Shown here in pieces: positions 13,182-25,693 of a stretch of 64,000 nucleotides of DNA; the first letter of the stretch is position 1, and each line of letters opens with the position of its first letter. Source of the stretch: Paracyclopina nana. Lineage: Eukaryota > Arthropoda > Copepoda > Cyclopoida > Cyclopettidae. Both the position numbers and the translations under genes were made by a program. The stretch lies in NCBI GenBank assembly GCA_019096065.1, contig JAGUCH010000001.1, positions 15,562,001-15,626,000 on the forward strand, given 5' to 3'. The notes under the pieces are model-generated. The model was not told where the DNA came from and searched no databases. It was given only the letters and a program-made list of their open reading frames with translations.

Positions 13182-13466
13182 CCCAACCAGAAATTCTGAG
13201 CCCTCATACGGCAAAAAAACACTCAGTGAAACATATACGTTTTATCAACATTGGGTTTTAGTCATTATGTAACATTAACTGCCTTGCCACCTAGGTAAAA
13301 TCAAAAGCACCCACTTTCCTTGTCACATTCGATTTTTTCCAAATATTTTACATAGGTGTCATGGAAGTTAATGTTACATAACGACATAAACTCAACCTGG
13401 GTAAAACGAAGGAGTGCTAACACGTTACAATAACTTTCAGAAAACTGGGGAAAATTTCTGGTTGGG
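13182..13466. mobile_element. 285-bp foldback element, CCCAACCAGAA terminus
   Basis: Terminal 14-bp inverted repeats, CCCAACCAGAAATT at 13182-13195 and its reverse complement at 13453-13466. A second inner pair of inverted arms of about 43 bp (13238-13280 and 13366-13408) shares the perfect core TTATGTAACATTAACT. Both ends are flanked by TG. The terminus differs by one base in 11 from that of the element at 2976-4545, suggesting a shared family. No open frame. It starts only 50 bp after the Tourist-like element. Confidence 0.65.
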
Positions 13467-13897
13467 TGTAGTATTCAAGTAAAAAGTTCTCTAGAGGAAA
13501 TGTCTTGCTCATTGCATTTCCAGGCTTATCTCATCATAAATAATGGACCCTTTCTGCTTCCGGGTATCTGAGTGTGGCAGTGGTAGGATAAGAATTTCAC
13601 TTTCAGGCGGAGGAAAAGAGTTATGGCTTGGGATATAAAAGAGAAAGGTCCGAAAGATGCAAGGAAGTGCGCTAAGATACATTAGAAAGCTATGGTCTGC
13701 ATCAAACTCCGCGGCTACTTTCAATAGGTCATAGATTACAGTATGTATTCCGCTGTAATTTGAAGCTTTCATATGCCGAAAGTTGTTGAGAGCCAGGATT
13801 ACTTTCATATTTTGTGAGTGATAAAGAGGCTTATCGTTCGTTAAACCTTTACTATTGAAAAAATGAAAAGGCTGAACGAAAAAAGGAGAGTACTCAC

Positions 13898-13995
13898 GTC
13901 AATTGTATCCGCACTTTCAGGAAATTCAACATTAACGCGTCCATCGAGTGAGTCACGTTACTCAAAGTTTGACCTTTTGTCCTTGGAAAAAATAA
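13898..13995 (-). other. Candidate 5' untranslated exon of the FMRFamide-receptor-like gene
   Basis: On the minus strand a 98-nt segment sits between a good acceptor (polypyrimidine tract ending TTTTCAG) and a strong donor (GAC followed by GTGAGT). Joining it to the acceptor before the receptor ATG at 9839 places an in-frame TGA just ahead of that ATG, which fits a non-coding leader exon. There is no transcript evidence and the segment is unproven. Confidence 0.3.
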
Positions 13996-14499
13996 CTGAA
14001 AATTAAAAGAATTGTTGTTATTAAGCGATGTACCGCAGCGTTGCAAGATGCTGGCGCCTGGCAGCTGATTTTGCCAAATAGGAAGTTTTTTAGACAACCT
14101 ATAAATTGGTGCCAACAAGTAATTTTGGCCGAAAATTTGGCGTATTTTATTCAACTCTAGCTGCTTTTTGGCTTTAAATCAGTTGATTATGCTTAATTTA
14201 CAGAAACAACGAAGCCGGCGTTTTCATTGAACATTGACAGGCTTTTAGAAGTTCCTCTGGTATCACTGTAGTTTAGGCAAGTGCCGGCGTGCCCGTACAT
14301 CATGCGTTAGTTTGACCCGTTTGAGCATTAGCTGAATTCAAGGCAGCGCACGCATAAAAAATGCTGCACGGCGCGCGTCTATTTTTATTTTTGAGCTTGA
14401 TTTATTTAGTTTGCGGCTGCTCACTCTTCCAAAACAGCAGCTGATTTAAAAAACAACAACATTTAACCAGTAAAGTTACGTGGGTTTCTTTGCACCTCA

Positions 14500-14616
14500 A
14501 TTTCGTTCCTAGTCTGTTGAACAGTTACGTAAGAGCTGCGTTTCGTTCCTTTGCTGCGTGACTTGAGCTACAAGTTCCATGCGAAGCTTGGACTCTTCTG
14601 AGAGCAATATGAAAAG
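14500..14616 (+). other. Candidate first exon of the calpain gene
   Basis: A TTTCGTTCCT word occurs twice (about 14503 and 14543) ahead of an ATG at 14609 followed by AAAAG and a strong GTAAGC donor at 14617. Splicing to the calpain acceptor (exon starting 19330) would keep frame and add nine residues (MKRGHLIRN) before the Met used here. The 4.7 kb intron this implies is unverified and the frame match has a one-in-three chance of being accidental. Confidence 0.25.
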
Positions 14617-17600
14617 GTAAGCTTTTTGTGCACGTACGTACTCCAACGAAATTCATTAAATGCGCTTTTTGTGATTTCTAATTGGCCGTCGATCGTCTTA
14701 CTTCTGATCATTACCCTGAGGCTGCGTCTATTTAAAATTAGGTAAGGAGAAGCTCTGTTACGTCAGAGAAAATCGGATTCTACCTCGTAATCACACGTCC
14801 AGTAAATGGGAAAGCCATGATAGGTTTTGAAAGGTTAAGTAAGAAGCTTTTTTCCGTTCATCAAGTACTATATTCATGCTTGCTAATATTGCTGCTAGCT
14901 GTCGCGTTTTTATGGCTCACTCTGTAAATATTGCTTGCCAATGAAGAAGACGGCCTTGCTAGACTGGTAGGGCCTTCATCTTATTTGTTTACAAAACTGA
15001 ATCAAGGCTGCAGAGGAGCAAATTCTTTTGTTATGTATTCGGCGATCTTGAACTTTGCGGTAGCAGCTCTGTTTATCAATCCTGTATTTGCCATCTTTTC
15101 AGAAGTATCGCCAAGTATTTGCCATGTATTCTATTTCTCTAAATGCAGCTGACCTAAAAAGTACGATTGAGCTTTCTTATGCCAGAATTTTACCTCATTT
15201 TAACATTTGTGTGATTTCAGCAAAATGTAATTGAAGTTGTATTATCTAGAATATGACGACGATGATGAGCTCAGGTCACATTTTGGATCCCAGAGGTTGT
15301 AAAATGTTCAATTTGAGCACACCTGAGTACACTTACTAAACACACTTATGCAAGTGTATTTGATTACACTATCTCAAGGACTTTTAATTCGGTCTATTTG
15401 AGCCGACCCACGCGTCGCTTTCGCTCGCTCATCAAGGAACTATCACTGGTATAATATGGTAATCTGATATCAATCAGATTATAATGGTATACTGTATGCT
15501 ACTATCTTCCATGGCGAAGGCTACTACTTAATACTTCTAGCGCAGCAAGAGAAAGCTATATAGAATGTAATTGCATTCACTTGTGTTCATTCAGGCCTGT
15601 GATCGATTTTTGATGAAATTCTGCCTAATCTTCCATGTGCTACTTATTGGAAATTAGAACATTCCTCTCACTCGGTCTTCCAAAAAAGCTCCCTCCTCTG
15701 GGATAAAAAACCTGAACATTGAAGTATTTTGCTAGAAATTAGGCCGTGAAAAGCAAAATACGTACGAAAAAATATAACCCTTCAGAAGCTCAAATTTGAG
15801 TGAGTTTTTGGTGGCCTTTTTTGACAATACAGGTACTTGGCAGTAGTTAACTACTAACTACAGTTAATCATGTGTGTACGTAAATGTAATATTCATAAAG
15901 GAAGTATTTGCATAGAGAATCGTCAGGATCAATCTCGGAATTGCTGAGCTAGTGAAGCAAGGCAGCTTAAAGGGATGATTTGATGAGAAATCGACCTGAC
16001 TGTTCCCGAATCCAATTTGATGCAATATTTACAGCCAAGCTCAAGTGAGGTTAATCGATCATCTAGCCATGTTTTGTCAATTCATCTTATTACTTTTGGC
16101 AAAAGTACTTTCCACAGCTGAAGGCTCATGCCCACTATCAACCTTTTTTGCGCTACTTTTGACCATTATTCTTGGCATCAAAAATTGGATCATATCTGTT
16201 CAGTCTAATTGAAGCTATTGATGTCATTTTTAATGTGGATTTTGTAAATAGAGTTCAAAGGGTAATTTTTGCATTGGCTTAGAAAAAAAACCTAAATGAT
16301 TACTTTTTTATTGATGTAATAGTACTTTTCTTTTATAGTATCTAGTACATTTTCTGCGTTCTGAGCACAAAATGTATTCTTGCGCCTTTAGAATGAAACT
16401 CAATTTTCGTACTTCTATTCAGATTCATAGATGGTAATAATTGATCAAGAATGATTAGATTGATTTGGACATTTCATGCTACCATCACTCATTTTGACAA
16501 TGATTTTCCTGATTTGAAGTGCATAGCCGGGAAAATTCAAAATGTATTTATGTAATTTTTTAAGAGAGGGAACCGTGACATTATTCAGGTAAAAATATCA
16601 CTCTCTTAAGAGGAGTAAACAAACACGAACCTGCATTAAGCATCAGTAGCTTTTATCAAAGAAATATTATCTGGGGTTTTCAAGTGATTTTCAATCAATA
16701 TCAAGACAAGTTATTGTGCAATTTTGGCGCAGTTTTGAGTTGGCCGTCAATTTGGCAATATTTGACATCCAATGTGATTTCGGGAAAATGCTTCATCTTG
16801 ATTTCAGAGTAGAAGAGCAAATATTTGTCGAAATCCACTTTTAGCTCATGGATTTTCCTCAGAAGTGAATGAAAGTTCCCTGAGCGCAGCTTTGAAAAAG
16901 GCTTTCTTACCTCTGGAGGTCACAAAGATTGCATAAATGTTGATGCAGACTTTTTGGTGCCAGCAAGGAAAACAAAGGCCAGACGGAATGGCGCCACTCT
17001 CATAGAGCAGCTGACCACGCGCGAGCCTTTCGCAATTGCAATTGACTTTTAGTGAGTGATCAAATTACCAGGCCCAATAAATCAATCATATCCCAACTTT
17101 TGTTGGCAAATTGCAGCTGCAACCTTGTAAGCCTTATAGTAAGGATTTTCCCTTGTTAATGCAGGCAAGGAAGTCTCGGGTTACTCGAGATTCCTATAAC
17201 AAATAAGCAAACGTCAACTCAAATGGCGCTTTTTTGGATCCTTCAGGTTTCTTCCCAGAAATTCCTGGGACTGGATGTTTTAAGGTCAAATTATGAAATG
17301 GGAAGTTCTTATCTGGATTATTACTAAAATGTCGTCATTTCTCAATGTCAACATGATCAGGATTTCTCAAATGGTTTATTGGCATTCACAATCTGCACGA
17401 TCAGCAGCCCTCGATCGTCATGTGTTTACCCAAAGTGACTTTTTTCATGAAGGTAGTTTTGTACTTAGACTCCTAATTAATGTATATAGCGCAGCTTATG
17501 GTGATTGGCATATCCTAGAGCCACGCAGTCACTGTTATTAGTTGAACATCACTGAGAGGCATAATTATGGAAAACTTTCCTTTTTTATGATTGTGGGCAG

Positions 17601-19348
17601 GGGCAGGCCAAAAAATTAATTTTTTCTCTATGTGCCCCATGACATATTTTTTTACAACCATCAGCTGTGCAAATGTAATTTATTTGCAGTTTTGATAAAA
17701 AAAAGTTTTCTCATGTTCTCGTCTCAATATTCCTTTGTAGTATATGTTTGTTCCACGAAAAAACAAATATGGCTGGTTGTTAGTAGACCACCACACTAAA
17801 TAATTGGAACATGCCATAGTGCCATTATTAAGGGATTTTTCATATTGTCAGGCCCATTCTGTGCATGCGGTCGTTATACTAAATTATCCTGAAGTTATGG
17901 TTTGCAGTGCTGTACACGCCGCAAGGACTTGCCTTGATTTCAGGTAAAGAAAACTTTGAACCTGTGCAAGTTCTTCTGAGTAAAATCACCTTAAGCTGAC
18001 TCCAGGATGTGTCTCGCCATTTTTAGGCTCCATTTTTCCTCATCCAATTTCACACTGGATAACTTTGAAGAGCTCTCTATTTTTCATTTTTAAAGCAGGT
18101 AACGATGAGCTTTTTTCGTCGCCTTACATGCAGAGTTCACTCAAAATTAGGGCACGTTTATTAGCTAGTTTTCCTGCTGTGTTTTTATTTCAGCTTTTAG
18201 GTTATTGCTACACTTGATTGTTAACCAGACTGGAAATCATAGCTGCTTTGCTGTTGCCATTCTTTATGCTGGTAAAGGGGTTTTGTTGAAAAACGCCAAA
18301 CTTCAAAGTTATAATAGCAGCTGACAAAATCTGTGCTCGCTCAGCAAAAAAGTTTTGGCCTTGGATCTGATAACAAAAAGGCTGCTAGCTTGGTGCTTTT
18401 ATTTTGGTCAGACACTTTGATTTTGCGAAATGTCAAAACTTTTCCATTTACTAAATGCTTTTTCCTTTATTCTGTCTAAATGCGCCTTAAAATTGCTGTA
18501 CTGCTACAGATTCCATTCAGCTTGCTTGACCCATAATGTGACCCGTTTTGTTTTTATTTACCATTTAAAGCTCGCGCTACACGGTGGCAGCCGCAGTGGG
18601 CAGATCAATTCAGAGTTAGATATAAGGTATTTTTTTGTTAATGTTTTCTGCCTCTTTAGCAAATTAATTTTGCAAGTCTTTCTCGTGCTCACAAATTAAA
18701 CTTAAAGGAAATGCTAGTCGTTCATCTCACAAACGCAAACTTTGGGGTGGTGGACAGATGAAAAAGGATCAAGTTTAGTGGGAACTTTCAAGTTGATGTT
18801 GGATTAATTGTTCCTATTTTTAGAGCTGTGTATGAGAAAAGGTTTCGTCAGGCCAGTGACATTGTTGGTGTCATGCAATGAGACAAGTTTTTGAATTCCA
18901 CCAAAAACTGCGAAAGTCGGTGAAGAGAAGCTCGACAGTTTGACAGAAACTGATAAAATTCGTTGCTTAAAGTTGCTGCAAAAACGCTAGGTTTATGATC
19001 TTCCTGTGTATATGCATATTGGCAATATTGGTTTCAGCTCGAGTAATTATAGCATGTAAATGTAATAGTATTGCAGAGTCTAATATAGATTGCTTCATTA
19101 ATAAGATATTGAAGCTTGAACATAATGTCATGAGCCTCTTTATTAATTTTCAGCATTTTTGCCTACGCACACACAACTGCTGCTACCTGTGTTGAACTCA
19201 GGATCTGTGGGACACATGGTATATAGGCTATGTCCATGCAAGTTTGGCAGGCCTGTTCTTCAGTGCTTATTTACCTTGGTACGCTGCTGATGAAAGTTGG
19301 CACCGAAATTCTGTGATTTGTTTTTACAGAGGCCATCTCATCCGAAAT

Positions 19349-22300
19349 ATGGCCTCCACTTCAGATTATGAAGCTATTGTGAGGCATTGTGTTAAAAATG
19401 AGACACTGTGGGAAGATCCAGAGTTCCCAGCTGTACAATCCTCAGTGTTCTACCACCAAACTCCACCCTTTACTTTTCAATGGAAAAGGCCACATGTGAG
19501 TTAATGCAAATTTGCTAATTTCAGACCTAAACATGATTTTGCGTGTAACTGTACACTTTTTAACGCTAGCTCTTATTTGGAGACTTTTTTTGCAACTATG
19601 AATCATGATCAACTAATCGAGAATTTACTATTTCCGATTCGAAAGAAGTTTGAAAGTTAGGGAATTATTATAAAGAATTATTAAGTTAATAATATATTAT
19701 TGAATAATGACTTGAAGTGAGTACAAACTTTTCTTTTCGAAAACTTTAAAGCCAATCAAATAATGATATTATCTTCGGATTTTAGGTAGTGGAAAGTTGT
19801 CGCAAAACACAAGGATTTTACTTTTGAAAGCTCTCGCCAAAGTTTCTTCCTCTTCCTTCTTATCAAATTAGGTTGCATTTTATCGAAGGAAAGGCTTTGA
19901 AGCCTTCATGTTTGATGTTTTTTATCTAATTTTAATACAACTCGCTTGCGCATTGCGTTCAATCATAGCTCTAGCTTTTGAATCAAGCGTGCGTACACGC
20001 GAAAAAGGCTTCAAAAGCTGGCTTAATTCCTATAAAGAAATGGAGCCATACGCAAATTACGTTCTCAGTAGAATATCCGTCTTTGATGTATTCATAGGCT
20101 TTGATAATTCATAGCCCACTAAGTTCATTGCTCCCAGAGCTGCGGTCACGAAAAGTGCCCAATTAATCACAACAAATGCCTATTTAATCAATGCCTGTGT
20201 GAACAATCGTGAGTGCTTATTCTTGCAGGAGCTGGTGACAGAGCCATTATTTGTGGCAGATCATTTTGAAATCGAGAGTGGAAAATTAGGTAATGTGCTC
20301 ATTATGCCTACAATTTTAAGCTGTCAGGCCTTGAACTGGATAATTGTAAAACATTCGTCTTCTAGGTGATCGATGGTTTGCCGCTTGTCTTGGGTGTCTT
20401 CAAACAGCCGAAGGACTTTTATATCGGGTCGTTCCAGCAGATCAAAATTTCGATCAGAAAAGCGATTATGTCGGAATTTTCAGGTAATCGATTTAGCATT
20501 GACCCATCAAATTATGTATTTGTTGCGCGCCGCGCCACCAAAGATGTTTTGGCCTCTAATGGCGCCATCAAGTCTAGACACCCACTCAACGGTTTATCTG
20601 TTTGGCGCCATTTTCTTGATTTTATGGCAAAAAGGAGCCTTTTTCTCCTTCTCAACTCTTGATACTTTCCTTTATTGCTGGATTATGCTGAGGATATTGT
20701 GGAGGGCCATAAATGAACTGTATAAACAGCCTTTTTCCTTAAAACGGTTAACATCAAGTCTAGACGAGAAAAAAGAGTTACCTGCATTTTTCACAGTTGC
20801 TGACTGCTGCATATTCAATCCGTTTCAGATTCCGAATCTGGTGGTGTGGTGAGTGGACTGAAGTCCTGATTGATGATCGATTACCGGTGGTGAACAATCG
20901 TTTGGTATTTATTCATGCCAAAACCATGTCTCCATTTTGGCCTGCTTTGCTGGAAAAAGCCTATGCCAAGTAAGTCTAGGGCACAACTTTAGCTGGCTAC
21001 TTTTCAATAAAGGCTTCTTTTGAATTCTGAGGAGCAAAAAAGTTTATCCTGCTGTATATATATAAAGCACCACGTGCATCTGATCCTTCTGCTCCCCCCA
21101 AAAAAAGAAGTTGAAAAGGCAAACAATAAAGGTCAGGATTCAGGCCTTTGATATTCATAGGAGAAAAATTGTACTGCAGCTTCCCAATTCGAAGAGGCAA
21201 CTTTTCAAAGTAGGCCCTGGGGTCAAATAAGAAAAAAAGTATCACTTTTCGATGCAACCAGCAGCCCTCGTCACATCTAATAAAAAGCCTTTTTTCATAA
21301 AGGCAAAGTTGTGGCCACCCACGAAAAATCGGCTGGCTGCCAAATAAATTGCGAAATCCTGAATTATATGGCCCAAACATTTTGTGCGCGCACGTAGGAT
21401 TTCCCATCTATGTGCAGTAGTGGTACTAGTATTTTTATGACACTGTAAAAACTTTTCAGGCTTCACGGCTCTTATGAGGCCCTAAAGTACGGAACAAGTT
21501 TGGACGGGTTGAGCGACCTCACTGGAGGAATAGCAGAAAGTCTGACCATCAAGCCCAAAATTGCGGATTTGCTAAACATCATGCTCAACTTGCTCAAAAT
21601 GACGAGCATCGTGCTATGCAAAGTCGACAAAGATGCGGAGAACAAAGAGCAGGTATAATTAATGACTTAATTACGTTGCACATAAAGCCAAGATGATAAG
21701 CTTGCGTAATGCAAGTTATTCTCGGATCTCCTCGTGGTTTTATCGTAATAATTCTTAATTATGAGCGGTTTTATTCAATTGCCCGAGTAATGCGTGAAAT
21801 TGCTTGGGGATGGCAGTAAACAAGCCAATAATTAACTCAATCAGCTAGAGAGCAATATAGTAATTTATGGTGCTCTTTTTTCTAGGAAAAGCTGCTGAGC
21901 AATGGCATAGTTATTGGAGAGTTCTACCGCATTTATTCCATTCATAAGGTAAGTTAACCTCACGTTTTTCCAGCCTCATTGCCCTCTATCATTGGGTTGA
22001 CCTATTTTTAGCCACTGATTTCTGATTGACTGAATCAGTACTGAAAAATCTCTTCTCTTTGATGCATACTTGCTCTTCTAACCTTTTCTTTTTCTGATTT
22101 TTTTCCCTTCCTGATTCCGAAAAAATAGACCAATTATGGTAGGAGGCCATTTTTGTGGCCTTTCGAAATTAAGTTGGCTCCATTAAAGGACTTCTCCTTG
22201 CTGCCGCAGCAGACAAAAATACTGTCAGCCTTTTTTGGTCGTAAATTACAATGTCAAGAGGAAAAAGAGTCCCTCTTTTCTCGTTTTCCAATTTTGGGCA

Positions 22301-25300
22301 AAAATGAAAATTCGTAACATTAGAGAAGCTTATTTGAATACTAAATTACTATACAACTTCTTTCAAACCTGACCAGAATTCGAATAGTTTTCGAGAGAAA
22401 GCTGCCGAATCTTAATTCCATGATTGGGTTCAAGTGGCTTTCCTCATTTTTGCCATAATATGTTGTGGCTTTGTGCTGAGTTGTATTAAATATGTAAGTT
22501 GGTATTGCAGCAGGAAAACCGAAGTAATTGATGTGCATTGCTATTACATGCTTGATTTAATGCCTGTTTTTGTATTACATTCCCGCTCAACAACTCTAGA
22601 CAATACAGTTTTTTGCCTTGGCTAAGAGAACCGAATAAAAAAAGGCTTCTCTTTTGGCTTCTTCTTAAAGAAGTACTTTTAAATTAATTGTTGGCTGGTG
22701 CGTAGTAAGCATGCTCCTCGTACAGGCACGCCTGCCTGTGTGGCTTGACAGCTGACATTTCGTACTGGCTCGCCTCAAATTGACCAGTATGCGCGCGTCC
22801 TACTTTTTATTTTTCCTGCTGCTAGTTTCTTGCAGTACATGACACCACTGTTATCGCTGCCTAATTAATTACTGTTCAATGGCTCTGTTTGTTTACAGGT
22901 TTCCACTGTGGATGGCGAGAAGTTGCCAGTTTTGCGGATGAAAAGCACTTCAAGTTCTAGTCAAAATAACTACTTAGACTCTGTGCTGAGCGACCTCGAC
23001 AGCCTTGAAAGGCAGCGGGTGCTCGGCCTCAAGGAAGCTGACCATGACTTTTTCATGTCTTTGACAGATTGGATCAAGACCTTCAGCCACTTGGAAATCG
23101 TCCATTTGGACGCAGACACTGCCAGAGACGAGCCCAGCCTCAACGGCAAGAACCCTTGGACTTTGAGGTAAATTGTTTGCTGCTGTACTGCACTGTATAT
23201 GGCATTTATCCCAAGGCATTTTAATTCAACCTATTATTATGGTGGGAAGCAAATGCAATTACGGGAGCTATTGCTGTAATATGAGCCAATTAATTTCAGG
23301 CTGTATCACGGTCGTTGGCAAAGAGGCGTTTCAGCTGGAGGCTGTCGAAACAACCCAGATTCTTTCCACATGAATCCCCAATTGAGCATCAGCCTCGCCG
23401 AGGCTGACGAGGTCATTTTGGCTTTGAACCAACACACAGCCACAGACCCAAAGGTGCGCAGCAGCAGCAATTTCATTATTACGCAACTCGCGCCACAAAG
23501 GAAGGCCCTATTTTAGTATATGCTAATTTTGCTTAAAATCCTCTATTTTAAAGGTCATCGGTTTCACTGGGTACTCTGGCAACACCAACAACTCATCCAG
23601 CAGCCTTGGCCACCAGCAGCAGCATGGCAAGTCGTACTTCAAGTCTCGCAAGTCTCTGCTCAATTCGCAGTACACCAATTCGAGGCAAGTCAGCCTGAGG
23701 ATGGGTCTGGATCGAGGCCAGATCCTGGTGCTGCCCACCACTTTTGAGCCTGGCGAAGAGGCCACGTTCACCTTCAGAGTGTTCTCGAGGCTGCCTGTGC
23801 GCATCCGAATTGTGGACGTGGTGCCCAGTGTGATTGGGCCAGTTTTTGCTCGTGCCCGACAGCCCAATGCTGGACCACCTGTGTCGAGCAACTCCAATAA
23901 TAACAAGCTCAAAGACTTCACTCAGTATGAGCCTTTGTTCAATCAAGTGGCCGATGAGAGGCGAACCATCAATGCTTTCGAGCTGCAAGATTTGCTCGAA
24001 ACTTGCCTTCCTAACGGTGAGTATTTTTTTACTTTCGTGATGGCAGATTATTTGACTTGAGCTCTGCATTCGATAATTATTGAGCCAATAATCTGATAAC
24101 TATTGTACTATATAGTACATCTAAAATACGACATGCAAATGGTGTATTGCGTTTGCTCTGGGAGTAATGAACTCCCAGATTGCATTTATCTTCTTTCTGT
24201 GCCATTTTGACAAATTGAGATTCATTCTAGTAAAGCACATTTACTGAAGTAGAGATTTTTCTGTAAGATGGATGTATTACATGGCTGTCCAATTACAGCC
24301 TTTTATGTACCGTATTCTTCGGCTTTTGTGTATTTGCAATTCCACCTGCAGTTTTCAACACTTTTGCTCAAACTTAAAAGCCTCGAATTGCTCTTTTTGC
24401 AAGCTAAAGTTGGTTACAACAGCAGCAGCACGTGCATGCGTTATGAAAAATTTCATGCTCTCAAGGGATGTACCGAATTCTGCATATAGTACTTCTGGCT
24501 TTTACTCAGACCTGGTAACTTTGCTGCGGATTTTGGTCTAGACTTGCATGAAAACCTATTATTTGAATTGTCACTGCTTAAACCTTTGCGAATTTGCTAT
24601 GCTGACTTAGCAGTTTTTTCTCTTGTACTTGTGTGAGATCTTTTTTCTCAAGAAAAGAGCTAGGGCTAGGTTTATTTTCACCACTGTTGAATGTCGGTGA
24701 GAATAGCATTTTGCAGCAAACTAAATTTGCGCTGCTATATATGCGCTAACTTATTTGAATGCACCTTCAGTGCCAATTTATGAAAAACCTCCGAGTCATC
24801 ACGAATAGACAATTTGGATCTGTTGTAGGCAAAGTGCAATTTGCAATGCTAGATTTTTCCTCGTTGTAGGAACTAGAGAACGTGAAGACTCACTCTGCTC
24901 AGCCAGGAATAGAGCTCCATTATTGTACCAAATTAGCAACACTCAGACACTGACTTTTAGCGTCTTAATTCTTAGTTAGAGTGATTGTCACGAAATGGGG
25001 AGACTAGCAGCAAAAAGCAGACATGGTTCAAGCACCCGGAAAGCTCAAGAATGAAAGGCCTCCATTTTCCCTGTGAAGCCTTCATATCGCACTCCCTTGC
25101 AATCTAGCATGCTATTTATATATTGACAAGTTTCCCGTGTTTCAGATTATATCAAGAGCTGTGCCAGCCTCGAAGTTTGCCGTCAAGTTATTGTTGCCTT
25201 TGACAGCTCGGGCCTGGGTAGAATCACATTTTCCAATTTCAAAGATCTCATGTGTAGCCTCAAGTTGTGGCATGGCGTGTTCAAAAATAACTCCAAGGAG

Positions 25301-25670
25301 AAGAACGGAATCCTCAAAGCCGACCGGTTAAAAGATGCGCTGAGTGAGGTGGGATTCCAGCTCAACTCTGCCATTCTCTCGGTGCTCATGATGAGATACA
25401 TCAGGAAAGATGGCACGCTCAGATTTGGAGATTTCGTGGCCATCATCCTCAACCTGAGCATTGCCTTTGGTAAGCCACTCCTACTCTCGATTCATGAGTA
25501 CATAAAAAAAGGAAAACGAATTTCAGATGCTTTCGAAAAAAGGGATTTGACGCAACAGGGCACGATACGAGTCAACAGAGCTGAAGTAAGATAGCCTATC
25601 TTTTTTACAGACCCAGCAGCAGCTAATTGCTTTTTCGTTTCAGTGGTTGCGATTGGCACTTTCATGCTAA
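19349..25670 (+). CDS. CalpC: Calpain C-like, catalytically dead calpain (672 aa, 12 coding exons)
   Basis: Calpains are cytosolic calcium-dependent cysteine proteases; this one keeps the fold but not the chemistry. Exons: 19349-19495, 20229-20289, 20366-20483, 20829-20969, 21460-21652, 21886-21948, 22899-23167, 23300-23453, 23554-24016, 25146-25469, 25527-25585, 25644-25670 (2,019 nt, all phases agree). Domain IIa is recognisable ([27 protein letters not shown]), but the catalytic Cys of GDCW is Arg72 (LGDRWF). In IIb the GHAYS His is Glu232 (GEFYR) and the LRNPWG Asn is Ser257 (LRMKS). Domain III (residues about 306-480; [12 protein letters not shown]) is interrupted by a Gln/Ser/Asn-rich insert. 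Penta-EF-hand remnants follow, with degenerate loops such as [12 protein letters not shown]. Loss of the whole triad matches Drosophila Calpain C, a regulatory or scaffold-type paralogue of unknown function. The ATG follows an acceptor at 19329, so a 5' exon lies upstream. The stop is 23 nt from that of CENP-L. Confidence 0.9.
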
Positions 25671-25693
25671 TTGAAATACACATTACGGTACAT

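Larger units (their letters stand above)
9840..19348. other. 9.5 kb gene-poor region between two divergent genes
   Basis: No protein-coding gene is supported. The open frames are short and unlike any family I recognise. The region holds three inverted-repeat elements (11571-11723, 12909-13131, 13182-13466), an exon-like minus-strand segment at 13898-13995 and a possible plus-strand first exon ending at 14616. Both flanking genes begin just after a splice acceptor, so parts of this stretch must be their 5' introns and promoters. Confidence 0.6.

Noticed and set aside
13509-13808. 99-codon minus-strand frame next to the foldback elements
   Set aside because: It looked briefly like a membrane protein piece, but has no good donor and no family pattern, and does not join the receptor exons in frame.
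15455-15500. Hairpin-forming AATCTGAT...ATCAGATT segment
   Set aside because: Only about 8-9 paired bases and no flanking duplication, so not called as an element.
20366-20852. Two longer plus-strand frames (98 and 159 codons) in the calpain gene
   Set aside because: They are out-of-frame readings through calpain exon 3 and the following intron; splice phase and calpain homology fix the true frame.
14270-22830. Possible related GC-richer blocks at 14275-14390 and 22700-22825 (both with GCGCGCGTC followed by a TTTTTATTTTT run)
   Set aside because: Similarity is limited to a few short words with conflicting orientations; not enough to call a repeat family.
23523-24069. Minus-strand frames of 132 and 158 codons opposite calpain exon 9
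   Set aside because: They are antisense shadows of a real coding exon and have no homology of their own.
24105-24120. Perfect palindrome GTACTATATAGTAC in a calpain intron
   Set aside because: Short AT-rich palindromes are expected by chance at this composition and nothing nearby gives it a role.
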